Positions 22,379 to 29,866 of a DNA stretch of 31,147 nucleotides are shown piece by piece (position 1 is the stretch's first letter; each line of letters starts with the position of its first letter). The translations under genes and the position numbers were made by a program. The notes beneath the pieces were generated by a model, which ran no database searches, had not been told where the DNA came from, and worked only from the letters and a program-made list of their open reading frames with translations. The DNA is from Nitrosotalea sp. (GTDB lineage Archaea; Thermoproteota; Nitrososphaeria; Nitrososphaerales; Nitrosopumilaceae): contig JARLFW010000148.1 in assembly GCA_031296345.1 (NCBI GenBank), forward strand, positions 1-31,147, given 5' to 3'.

Positions 22379-23872
22379 TCAATGCCTATCCACTTGTGTT
22401 TTCCATCTAACACTGTGTTCTTTATGCGATTTTATCCTGTTTTTGAGAAATTCTGAGTGTATCAAGGTTGCAGCTAATGCAGCTTCAGATTTACCTGATG
22501 CCTCTTTTTTCATATCATCACGTAGTCTGTCAAGAATTTTGAATCTATCAAGAAAGTCAGTTGATAAATCACCACTAATGAATTCCTTACTATTCAAAAT
22601 AGTCTGGTATAACGGAATTGCAGTTTCAACTCCTTCGATGTAGAAATCAGATAATGCAAGTGTCATTCTCTGTCTTGCCTCTTCAAAGTTCTGTCCCCAC
22701 GTGATAAGTTTGCCCATAAGTGAGTCATAATAAGGTGATACGGTACATCCAGGATAGAGATAAGTATCAACTCTAACTCCCGGACCTGAAGGAATATTGA
22801 CGTCAAAGATTTTTCCTGTTGACGGAGCAAAGTCTAGGAATGTATCCTCTGCATTAATTCTACATTCTATGGAGCAGCCATTTACTTTGAGATCTTTTTG
22901 TTTGAAAGGAATTTCTTGTCCATTTGCAATATCAATTTGTAATTTTACAAGATCAAGTCCTGAAACTAATTCAGTTACAGGATGTTCAACTTGCAATCTG
23001 GCATTTATTTCTATAAAGTAGAAAGATCCGTCATCTAATCTTAGAAATTCAGCAGTTCCCGCATTATGATAATCTACAGCTACTGCAGCTTTTACTGCAA
23101 TCTCTCCAATTTCATCACGTATCTTTTGATCAACAACTGGAGAGGGTGACATTTCTATAAGCTTTTGATGTCTTCTCTGGATAGAACATTCTCGTTCAAA
23201 AATATGTACTGCATTTCCATGTTTATCACGAGCTAGTTGAAATTCAATATGACGAATTTTTGGAAGGAATTTCTCAACAAATAGTGCAGACTTGCCAAAT
23301 GCGGCTTTTGATTCTCCAGAAGCAATCTCAAAAGCTTCCCGTAGTTCTTTTTCATCATGTACTAGTCTGATTCCTCTACCTCCTCCTCCAAAAACTGACT
23401 TTAGTAAAACAGGATAACCAATACTATGAGCAACATCTAGTGCTTTCTCAACTTCTTCAACAATTCCCAAACTTCCTGGTACAGTTGGCACTTTAGCTTT
23501 TATCATCACATCCTTACATTCCATTTTATCACCACATAGTCTCATTGATTTTCCAGAAGGTCCAATGAAGTTGATCTTCTTTTTCTCACAAAGATCTGCA
23601 AATTCTGCATTTTCAGAAAGGAAACCATATCCTGGATGAATTGCATCAGCTCCAGAGATAATTGTAGTCTCTGCTATTTTTTCCATGTTAAGATAACTTT
23701 GTGAAGGAGATGCTGCACCAATGTGGTATGCTTCAGAAGCCATCTTGACATGCTTTGAATTTACATCTTCATCAGAATAAACTGCAACTGATTTTATTCC
23801 TAATGCATTACATGTCTTTATGACACGTATTGCAATTTCTCCCCTGTTTGCGATTAAAATTTTCTTGATCAT
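22379..23872 (-). CDS. Biotin carboxylase subunit of acetyl/propionyl-CoA carboxylase
   Basis: A 497-residue ATP-grasp enzyme that carboxylates biotin with bicarbonate and ATP. Seen: the N-terminal signature KKILIANRGEIAIRVIKTC, the glycine-rich ATP loop LKSVFGGGGRGIRLVHDE (about 157-174), FIEINARLQVEHPVTELVSG with metal-binding residues and the catalytic ExxN and R region, and ECRINAED. A tail of about 50 residues (SGKSEAALAATLIHSEFLKN) follows. It is six bases from the carboxyltransferase gene and one base from the carrier. With no separate acetyl-CoA carboxylase needed for fatty acids, the likely job is both carboxylation steps of the 3HP/4HB cycle. Confidence 0.96.
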   Translation of the reverse strand: MIKKILIANRGEIAIRVIKTCNALGIKSVAVYSDEDVNSKHVKMASEAYHIGAASPSQSYLNMEKIAETTIISGADAIHPGYGFLSENAEFADLCEKKKINFIGPSGKSMRLCGDKMECKDVMIKAKVPTVPGSLGIVEEVEKALDVAHSIGYPVLLKSVFGGGGRGIRLVHDEKELREAFEIASGESKAAFGKSALFVEKFLPKIRHIEFQLARDKHGNAVHIFERECSIQRRHQKLIEMSPSPVVDQKIRDEIGEIAVKAAVAVDYHNAGTAEFLRLDDGSFYFIEINARLQVEHPVTELVSGLDLVKLQIDIANGQEIPFKQKDLKVNGCSIECRINAEDTFLDFAPSTGKIFDVNIPSGPGVRVDTYLYPGCTVSPYYDSLMGKLITWGQNFEEARQRMTLALSDFYIEGVETAIPLYQTILNSKEFISGDLSTDFLDRFKILDRLRDDMKKEASGKSEAALAATLIHSEFLKNRIKSHKEHSVRWKTQVDRH

Positions 23873-23878
23873 ATCATT

Positions 23879-25426
23879 CTAAAGATTAATGTTCCCATGC
23901 TTTCGCGGAATTCTTCTTTCTCTCTTATTTGCTAAAGCATCCAAGGCTCGTATTAATGCAGGCCGTGTTTCAGCAGGATCAATTACTGAATCAATAGTAC
24001 CATAAGATGCAGCTACGTATGGATTAGCAAATTTTTCAGTGAAATTATCTACAAGTTGTTTTTTTAGTGCGGCAGAATCTTTTGCAGCATCAAGTTCTTT
24101 TCTATTCATAATTCTTACCGCTGCTTCAGAACCTAGTACAGCTATCTGTGCAGTTGGCCATGCATAATTCATATCTGTTCCCAAATTCTTGCTTGACATT
24201 GCGATGTAGGCTCCACCATAGGCTTTTCCTATGATTAGAGTTATCTTTGGAACCGTAGCCTCACAGTAAGCATACAAGAGTTTACTTCCGTGACGGATGA
24301 TTCCAGCATGTTCCTGTTGTGTTCCAGGCATATATCCAGGAGTATCTACAAGAGTGATAATTGGAATATTATAGCAATCACAGAATCTGATGAATCTTGC
24401 GGCCTTGTTTGATGAATCAATATCCAAGGCCCCTGCAAGTACCATTGGTTGATTTGCAACAATTCCAATTGTTCTTCCATGCAGTCTGGCAAATCCAACT
24501 ACTACATTTGCTGCAAATAATTCATGGATTTCAAAGAATACATGATTATCAACTATAGAACTTATGATTTCTTTCATATCATATGGTTGAAGAGGATTTT
24601 CTGGAATTATGTTTATGAGGTTATTGTCTAGCCTGTTTGGATCATCACCAGTTTCTACAATTGGCGGTTCTTCTGTGCTATTTTGAGGAATATATGATAA
24701 AAGTGTCTTGACAATATCCATGCATTGATATTCATTCTTTGCAACAAAGTGTGCAACACCACTATTCTTACCATGTGACATTGCACCACCAAGCTCATCA
24801 AAAGATACGTCTTCACCAAGAACTGTCTTGACAACCTCTGGACCTGTTACAAACATTGTAGCAATCTTGTCAGCCATTATCACAAAGTCAGTCATTGCAG
24901 GTGAATATACTGCACCTCCTGCGGATGGTCCTACACTAATGGTAATTTGAGGAACTACTCCAGACGCAAGTTGATTATGATAAAAAATACTTGCAAAACC
25001 ATCAAGACTTAGAATTCCTTCTTGAATTCTTGCTCCACCTGAATCAGCTATTCCAATAATTGGAGAACCAACTTTTGTAGCATGCTCCATAACTTTTGTA
25101 ATTTTCTTGGCGCCCATCTCACTAAGTGTTCCACCAAGAACCGTAAAATCATAAGCAAAAAGAAAAACTTGTTTTCCGTGTATAGTTCCATATCCTGTGA
25201 TAACTCCATCTCCAAAGAATTTTTTGTCCTGCATATCAAATTCATAATAATGATGAGTTGTCATAGCATCAATTTCGTTAAAACTCCCTTCATCAAGAAG
25301 TAGGTCGATTCGCTCTCTTGCCGTTAGCTTGCCTTTATCATGTTGACCCTGAACTCTTTCTTCTCCACCACTTTGTTCTGCCTTATGTCTTTTATGTAAA
25401 AAATTTTTTATCTTTTCAGAATGCAT
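23879..25426 (-). CDS. Acetyl/propionyl-CoA carboxylase, carboxyltransferase subunit
   Basis: A 515-residue crotonase-fold enzyme, PccB type. ATG 25426 gives the natural start MHSEKIKNFLHKRHKAEQSGG; the frame extends eight codons more to 25450. Seen: GGEERVQGQHDKGKLTARERIDLLLDEGSF, FAYDFTVLGGTLSEMGAKKI, ISVGPSAGGAVYSPAMTDF, VDTPGYMPGTQQEHAGIIRHG, and KAYGGAYIAMSSK, giving both acyl-CoA and biotin oxyanion-hole regions. The order carboxyltransferase, biotin carboxylase, carrier forms a tight operon. The enzyme probably carboxylates acetyl-CoA and propionyl-CoA; the substrate is inferred from this lineage's known cycle. Confidence 0.95.
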   Translation of the reverse strand: MHSEKIKNFLHKRHKAEQSGGEERVQGQHDKGKLTARERIDLLLDEGSFNEIDAMTTHHYYEFDMQDKKFFGDGVITGYGTIHGKQVFLFAYDFTVLGGTLSEMGAKKITKVMEHATKVGSPIIGIADSGGARIQEGILSLDGFASIFYHNQLASGVVPQITISVGPSAGGAVYSPAMTDFVIMADKIATMFVTGPEVVKTVLGEDVSFDELGGAMSHGKNSGVAHFVAKNEYQCMDIVKTLLSYIPQNSTEEPPIVETGDDPNRLDNNLINIIPENPLQPYDMKEIISSIVDNHVFFEIHELFAANVVVGFARLHGRTIGIVANQPMVLAGALDIDSSNKAARFIRFCDCYNIPIITLVDTPGYMPGTQQEHAGIIRHGSKLLYAYCEATVPKITLIIGKAYGGAYIAMSSKNLGTDMNYAWPTAQIAVLGSEAAVRIMNRKELDAAKDSAALKKQLVDNFTEKFANPYVAASYGTIDSVIDPAETRPALIRALDALANKRERRIPRKHGNINL

Positions 25427-25461
25427 GATTCGAATTAGAACTGTCTGCAACCTATATTAAT

Positions 25462-25734
25462 TTAATCAGTTTTTACTTCTCGAATACCGTCTCGGCCACC
25501 CTTGGCGTTACGAAAAACATTCATGCCAATATGATAATTTTGCCATAGTCCCTCTACGACTTGAAGCGCTTCTCTTGCAGACTGTAATGTTTCTTGATCA
25601 GTCTGTGGATCGGCCTCTAATTTTGTAATCAGATTTTTCCTTTCCGTAAGAAGATCTTCCAATCCTACCTCATAGTTTGATTCCCCATGAAAGGCTGGAT
25701 CTAATGGTGCTATCTTTGTTGTAGGCTTTGCCAC
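25462..25734 (-). CDS. Small charged protein upstream of the carboxylase operon
   Basis: A 90-residue protein starting at a GTG (25732-25734), with no family I recognise. The N terminus is extended (AKPTTKIAPLDPAFHGESNYEVG), followed by two predicted amphipathic helices (about 25-65), charged and possibly coiled-coil, and a basic glycine-containing end (AKGGRDGIREVKTD). It has no cysteines and no membrane segment. The stop is 35 bases upstream of the carboxyltransferase ATG on the same strand, and a TATA-like GATTTTAAGG (25757-25766) is about 27 bases before the GTG. It is therefore probably the first gene of the carboxylase transcript; a role as an accessory or assembly factor is only a guess. 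Confidence 0.65.
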   Translation of the reverse strand: MAKPTTKIAPLDPAFHGESNYEVGLEDLLTERKNLITKLEADPQTDQETLQSAREALQVVEGLWQNYHIGMNVFRNAKGGRDGIREVKTD

Positions 25735-25807
25735 TGATTTCTCAATCTTGAGGGTTAGATTTTAAGGTTTTACAGTATGTTTTGGGTCTAAATTGAACTT
25801 TCAATAG

Positions 25808-26065
25808 CTATAGAATCTTAGAAACAGTGTCCTTTAGATCACTTGCTGCCTTTTTGCCTTTGGTGTTTGTATTTACATTAACGTGTTCCACAAGATCCTG
25901 AATTATTATCTCCATTGTACTATCAAGAGCTGCTCTGACCGCAGTAATCTGCTGTACAATATCAGGATAGCCTTTTCCCTCATCAATCATCTTGCTAATG
26001 CCTTTAACATGCCCCTCTATTCTTGCCAATCTTTTCTTTACCTCAGGCAGTTTGTGATGAGTCAT
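25808..26065 (-). CDS. CsoR/RcnR-family (DUF156) regulator, altered metal ligands
   Basis: An 85-residue all-helical protein. VKKRLARIEGHVKGISKMIDEGKG (9-32) and VQQITAVRAALDSTM (37-51) match the DUF156 signature. This family represses metal efflux or related genes and releases DNA when it binds Cu, Ni/Co or formaldehyde. Two expected ligand positions have changed: the cysteine near residue 35 is tyrosine (Y33, in GKGYPDI), and the histidine aligned to RcnR His60 is aspartate (D57, in QDLVEH). His61, aligned to RcnR His64, is kept, and His3/His4 are at the N terminus. There are no cysteines at all. It lies 108 bases downstream of the NicO-like gene, probably in one transcript. Confidence 0.82.
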   Translation of the reverse strand: MTHHKLPEVKKRLARIEGHVKGISKMIDEGKGYPDIVQQITAVRAALDSTMEIIIQDLVEHVNVNTNTKGKKAASDLKDTVSKIL

Positions 26066-26173
26066 ACGTTATTCTTCCTCCAACTTCGATATTTATCTAA
26101 TTGGATGGTTTATCCAACCTCCAAACATCTAACTTTATCGAATCAAAATTGTGATGAATCATTAAAATCATCT

Positions 26174-26827
26174 TCACCGTACAACAAGAACGTAGATTCC
26201 AATAGCCATAATCACAAATCCTACCATTGAATCATTATATTTTTCTGGGATTTTTGCAAGTGTCTTTGCTAATCCTACAGTACCAAGCTGAACTAAAAGT
26301 AGAAGCGTACCGATGGAAGCAATCGCAAAGACAACTGACAACTCTAATGCAAAGTAAAATCCAGCTGATATTGCAGAGAGATAAATTGGAATTATGCTCG
26401 GGTCTGGAGAAAGTGCTGCCCCAAGAATTGCAAAATATCCTACTTTCGAGGTAAGTTTGCCAAATTTCTTTTCTTCATCATGTTCGTGTTCATGGTCATG
26501 ATGATGTTGATGAGATGCACTCTTTCTTACTAGAGGCATGATTCCAACAACTAATCCTGTACCTACCATAACTAGTCCTATTCCAGTATCAAGATAGTAT
26601 GAAATTAAATGAGAAAATACAAGTCCAATGACTACAACAATAAGTCCCATAGTAACAGAAAGAGCTACATGACCGATAGCAGTCACAAATGATACTCCGA
26701 AGAGCTTTTTTGGAGCCCATTTTTTGTTTCTTGCAAGAACGCAGAGTGTAAGCCAATGATCAGGGGCAGACATGTGTAGTATTCCCACTAGAGCAGCTCC
26801 AATTACATAAGCAAAAAGATTAGCCAT
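26174..26827 (-). CDS. NicO/RcnA-like nickel-cobalt transporter
   Basis: A 217-residue protein with about six membrane helices. The nickel-transporter signature HX4DH is present exactly as H18-M-S-A-P-D23-H24 in the first helix. A cytoplasmic-type loop at 102-120 is very rich in histidine and acid (H106, H108-H110, H112, H114, H116), the typical metal-collecting loop of RcnA/NicO. A SPDPSIIPIYLSAI segment follows in the second half. Such proteins export or import Ni/Co; pairing with a DUF156 regulator suggests export, as in RcnA-RcnR. A weaker alternative is a UreH-like permease. An inverted GC-rich site lies in its promoter. Confidence 0.83.
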   Translation of the reverse strand: MANLFAYVIGAALVGILHMSAPDHWLTLCVLARNKKWAPKKLFGVSFVTAIGHVALSVTMGLIVVVIGLVFSHLISYYLDTGIGLVMVGTGLVVGIMPLVRKSASHQHHHDHEHEHDEEKKFGKLTSKVGYFAILGAALSPDPSIIPIYLSAISAGFYFALELSVVFAIASIGTLLLLVQLGTVGLAKTLAKIPEKYNDSMVGFVIMAIGIYVLVVR

Positions 26828-26878
26828 GCAATTACTTGTTCCCTTGTACTGGGATGAAAATTAGTTCCTAAAAAGCAT

Positions 26879-26902
26879 ATCCTCCCACCTAGGATGGGGG
26901 AT
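26879..26902. promoter_or_regulatory. Candidate GC-rich operator before the NicO-like gene
   Basis: The plus strand reads ATCCTCCCACCTAGG then ATGGGGGAT. The arms CCCA (26884-26887) and TGGG (26895-26898) mirror each other around the palindrome CCTAGG, in an otherwise AT-rich spacer. CsoR/RcnR-type regulators bind such C/G tracts. On the minus strand it lies immediately upstream of the TATA-like region (ATGCTTTTTAG, about 26868-26878), 52-75 bases before the ATG, a place where a bound protein could block TFB or TBP. Confidence 0.4.
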
Positions 26903-26989
26903 TCAAAGACCTATAACTTGAATGTTAAACATAATGAAGTTCATTTTTAGATAGAATAAACAATTACAAGCTAGTTTAAACTTCTGGGT

Positions 26990-27634
26990 TTACTTCTTTG
27001 TTCTAGTCATTTTGTAACTTTCAATTACAGTTACTACAAAAGCTGCTGCGAACAAACCCAATGGCATTGATAACCACATTGCCTGTCTGAAAAATGCAAG
27101 ATTTACTGTTTCCGCTGTAAGTATACAAGCACTTTCCGCAGTAACTAAAATGTAAAGACTAGTCTTGATGATGTATTTTAGATTCGGTAACTTGTACAAA
27201 TGTGGAATTATTTTCATTCCAATCCAACAATAGCTAAAAGTGTTCTTAAGATTCGAAACAAGACTGATATTGCTTCCTTGCTCTAGTGCAGAACAGCATG
27301 CACCCAATCCTTGTTTTGAACTGTATCTTCCCAATATAGTACAAAATGTAGTCAGACTTGCAAGACCATAACCTAGAGTGTATGACATTATAATTCCAAA
27401 TAGATCATGATAGCCAAATAGTACAAACGATATGCCTTGTCCTACTTGAGAAGATAGGATACACAGAACTATAATCCCGACAGCAGAAGGGTATGATTTT
27501 TTGACTTGATTGAAGAAGAATGTAAATTTTTTTATTTGGGGAGTTGAATCACAACAACACGTTCCTGTAGTACAAAGCTTGCAGTTGGAATCCTCTGTGC
27601 ATTTACAGTCAGTACATGAGCAGTTTAGCAACAT
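26990..27634 (-). CDS. Membrane protein with a metallothionein-like Cys-rich N terminus
   Basis: A 214-residue protein. Its first 28 residues hold nine cysteines (5, 7, 10, 12, 18, 21, 26, 27, 28), arranged CxCxxCxC, then CxxC, then CCC, which is metallothionein-like. The rest has about four hydrophobic helices (roughly 49-70, 77-97, 150-172 and 183-205) with more cysteines in and near them, including a CC pair in GLGACCSALE. I recognise no family for the membrane part. A metal-binding or metal-delivery role is inferred from the cysteine cluster and from the Ni/Co transporter downstream on the same strand (separated by 162 bases). A perfect 13-base inverted repeat lies in its promoter. Confidence 0.7.
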   Translation of the reverse strand: MLLNCSCTDCKCTEDSNCKLCTTGTCCCDSTPQIKKFTFFFNQVKKSYPSAVGIIVLCILSSQVGQGISFVLFGYHDLFGIIMSYTLGYGLASLTTFCTILGRYSSKQGLGACCSALEQGSNISLVSNLKNTFSYCWIGMKIIPHLYKLPNLKYIIKTSLYILVTAESACILTAETVNLAFFRQAMWLSMPLGLFAAAFVVTVIESYKMTRTKK

Positions 27635-27676
27635 ATCACTATACTTGAAATTATGATTTAAGCAATTTCCAACAAA

Positions 27677-27689
27677 TCACACTGTGTGA
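27677..27689. promoter_or_regulatory. Perfect inverted repeat in promoter of Cys-rich membrane protein
   Basis: TCACAC-T-GTGTGA is a perfect 13-base inverted repeat. On the minus strand it is 43-55 bases before the ATG at 27634 and directly upstream of a TATA-like GCTTAAATC (about 27655-27663). The position is right for a transcription factor site. Confidence 0.4.
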
Positions 27690-27762
27690 ACTTCTAGATA
27701 GATAACAAATTTCCCTCGTAAAATAGGGATTACATTTTTAGTTCAATGTTAATTTTTCTTAC

Positions 27763-28284
27763 TTAATGACTCATGTGTTGACTTGACTGAAAATTCATGA
27801 ATTGTTGTATTGCATTAAGAAGTTGCGTATCATTAGTTGTCAAAATTAGGACAGAACCTCCATCAATATCTTTTATTGAATAATTAATCAAATTCTTTTT
27901 TGCAGTCATGATGTCTGTGCCTGGAACAATTTGAGCATGGATATAGAATGGTTTAGTGAAATTTCCCTGAGAAAATTCGTATTGAATGTCTTTTACATGG
28001 TTTTTTATTTCGTTTATCGTTTGTATATCACTCATGTTTGTTGACATTATCATAATTTCACCACCTGTTGTAGTAGACATGAAGTGATGATGAATCTTGG
28101 TTTGATTGAATCCCATTGCCATATTGCCACGTTCCAACATTGCAGTCTGGTTGAAGCCTTCTGTTGCATTGGTAGTTTGGTTAACTGTAGTCTTGTAACT
28201 GATAGGCAGAAAATATGCTACTGTAGCTATTATGGATATACCAACTATTACAATAATTGTTAGAATTTTCTTATTCAACAACAT
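27763..28284 (-). CDS. Membrane-anchored, sequon-rich extracytoplasmic protein
   Basis: A 173-residue protein: a short basic start, one hydrophobic segment (about 8-27) acting as signal or anchor, then a polar domain outside the cell. Eight N-x-S/T sequons lie in that domain (N35, N39, N45, N60, N83, N108, N134, N151), fitting an archaeal N-glycosylated surface protein. Residues 54-170 (GFNQTKIHHHFM, GGEIMIM, EIKNHVKDI, FTKPFYIHAQIVPG, GGSVLILTTND, LNAIQQFMNFQSSQHMSH) look like a widespread bacterial family of unknown function that I recall by pattern only. It has histidines (65-67, 116, 170, 173) and many methionines, suggestive of metal binding. CTGAT/ATCAG arms lie just before the start (28287-28301). 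Confidence 0.62.
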   Translation of the reverse strand: MLLNKKILTIIVIVGISIIATVAYFLPISYKTTVNQTTNATEGFNQTAMLERGNMAMGFNQTKIHHHFMSTTTGGEIMIMSTNMSDIQTINEIKNHVKDIQYEFSQGNFTKPFYIHAQIVPGTDIMTAKKNLINYSIKDIDGGSVLILTTNDTQLLNAIQQFMNFQSSQHMSH

Positions 28285-28346
28285 GTCTGATATTACATCA
28301 GGATATGAAATTACCCTACATCGTGTTATCTAAATTAGTTCAATAC

Positions 28347-28670
28347 TCATAGTTTAACTTCTAGATTTAGCATAGGATATCGTTTCATTACAGAACTTTG
28401 ATAGAGTGAAAAAGCATCTTTGGTGTCGCTACATTTCTTACAAATACACATCTGAGAGACTTTCATTAGATTACAATTATCTGCAAACTCACAATCAGGA
28501 CAACCTGCTGGGCCTCCACAGACTATACACTTTAGTTGCAAAACTTCTGCGCATGCCTGATGTTTTACACCCAAGCCTTTGGCCCACAAAGCAACTTCAT
28601 TGATTTCAATCTTTTTTTTACAGACTAGACATGTTCCAGGAAACTTCATAGGTATTGCGCGCCAGCTCAT
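28347..28670 (-). CDS. Cys-rich zinc-binding protein coupled to rfcL
   Basis: A 107-residue protein with 11 cysteines. The N-terminal part (C14-x2-C17 ... H37-x2-C40, around EVALWAKGLGVKHQAC) resembles a PARP/treble-clef-like zinc site with the 'W.kG.GvkH..C' pattern. The remaining cysteines (48, 51, 57, 60, 66, 75, 77, 80) come in CxxC pairs and could hold two more zinc ions or an iron-sulfur cluster. The start overlaps the rfcL stop by four bases (ATGA), so both are probably translated together. A second ATG is seven codons in. Function is unknown; association with RFC-L may mean a role in DNA replication or repair. Confidence 0.7.
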   Translation of the reverse strand: MSWRAIPMKFPGTCLVCKKKIEINEVALWAKGLGVKHQACAEVLQLKCIVCGGPAGCPDCEFADNCNLMKVSQMCICKKCSDTKDAFSLYQSSVMKRYPMLNLEVKL

Positions 28671-29827
28671 TTCATCATCTCCAATTCTTTTTGTACAATT
28701 TCATAATCTGCCTCGTTTAGATTCATTTCAAGAGATTTATTTTTTATACAAAAAAGAAGATATGGTAGATAGAAAGTTGAAAACACACTACGTGAAACGT
28801 GCATTTGTTTTGCAAGATTACTAGTTAGTCCTTTTATTGCTCTACCATCCCATCTAATTCTATTAAGAGTAGGCCATGGAAGATTAAATTGAGAATATTT
28901 TATTCCCGTCCCTTGTCTGTATAATTTCAACAATATGTTATCTAGATATCGTAAGAGTCTCCATTCTTGATGTCTCATTATTTTTCCGTATAACATATCA
29001 GCCTCAGAAAGTATTTCCAACATTTCTTTTAGGGTACCTTTTGGAAGCGTGCTTGTAATTACACTTGAATAAAATGCATTAATCTTCTCTCTAGGATCAA
29101 TTCGTAGAGAATAGAGTATTACTTGAGCCTCTTCAGATGATTTTGCGTTAAAAAATGAGTTTATGGATTCTTCTACATTAGCAGTCAAATTGGATTTATC
29201 AAGTTGAGGTTCAAATCCACCTGCCAATGCTTGAGCAGAATTTAAAATTGACCTAATATCACCACGTGAATCTATAATCACTTTTATCATGCTACCAATT
29301 TTTATTGACGCATTTTCTCGCCTTAGAATTTCTTCAAGGTATAATCTCATTAACCTTGGAGGAAGAGGTCTGAGTTTTACGGTAGTGACAACTTTTTTTA
29401 TGGATTTCATTTTGTCAGAAATATCAGAATTTGCTGCAAGAATTATTGGAACAGTTGGCTCTTTTAGTATGTCAATCAATGCTTCTACTCCACCAAAATC
29501 AGATCTTCCGTGTATTCCATCCACTTCATCAACGAAGATCATGGGGTTTCCAAGTAGATTTCGATTACCAAGAATAGGATTGAGAATTTCTTGAATTTTC
29601 TGCTTGTTTCTTACATCACTTGCATTCATGCTGATCAAGTCATAACCAAATTGTTTTGCACTCAGAATTGCCATAGTAGTTTTTCCAATTCCTGGAGGAC
29701 CAACTAAAAGAAGAGGTTTTGTTCCCTTGATCCATTTTCCAATCCATTTTACAAAAGATTCCTTTGCTTCTTCATTTCCGACCATTTCAAGCAAATTCTT
29801 TGGCCTATACTTGTCAGACCACATCAT
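28667..29827 (-). CDS. rfcL: Replication factor C large subunit
   Basis: A 386-residue AAA+ ATPase of the clamp loader, which opens PCNA and loads it at primer ends. Seen: the start MWSDKYRPKNLLEMVGNEEA, Walker A GPPGIGKT (43-50), Walker B FVDEVDG (98-104), sensor region IILAANSDIS, and RGDIRSILNSAQALAGG (domain II). The C-terminal collar region is present but the protein ends early: archaeal RFC-L proteins are often 450-500 residues with a PIP box at the end, and none is clear here. The RFC small subunit is not in this window. Confidence 0.93.
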   Translation of the reverse strand: MMWSDKYRPKNLLEMVGNEEAKESFVKWIGKWIKGTKPLLLVGPPGIGKTTMAILSAKQFGYDLISMNASDVRNKQKIQEILNPILGNRNLLGNPMIFVDEVDGIHGRSDFGGVEALIDILKEPTVPIILAANSDISDKMKSIKKVVTTVKLRPLPPRLMRLYLEEILRRENASIKIGSMIKVIIDSRGDIRSILNSAQALAGGFEPQLDKSNLTANVEESINSFFNAKSSEEAQVILYSLRIDPREKINAFYSSVITSTLPKGTLKEMLEILSEADMLYGKIMRHQEWRLLRYLDNILLKLYRQGTGIKYSQFNLPWPTLNRIRWDGRAIKGLTSNLAKQMHVSRSVFSTFYLPYLLFCIKNKSLEMNLNEADYEIVQKELEMMK

Positions 29828-29866
29828 TTCAAATCACTTTGGAATTTTTGATTCAAATTCTTTCCA

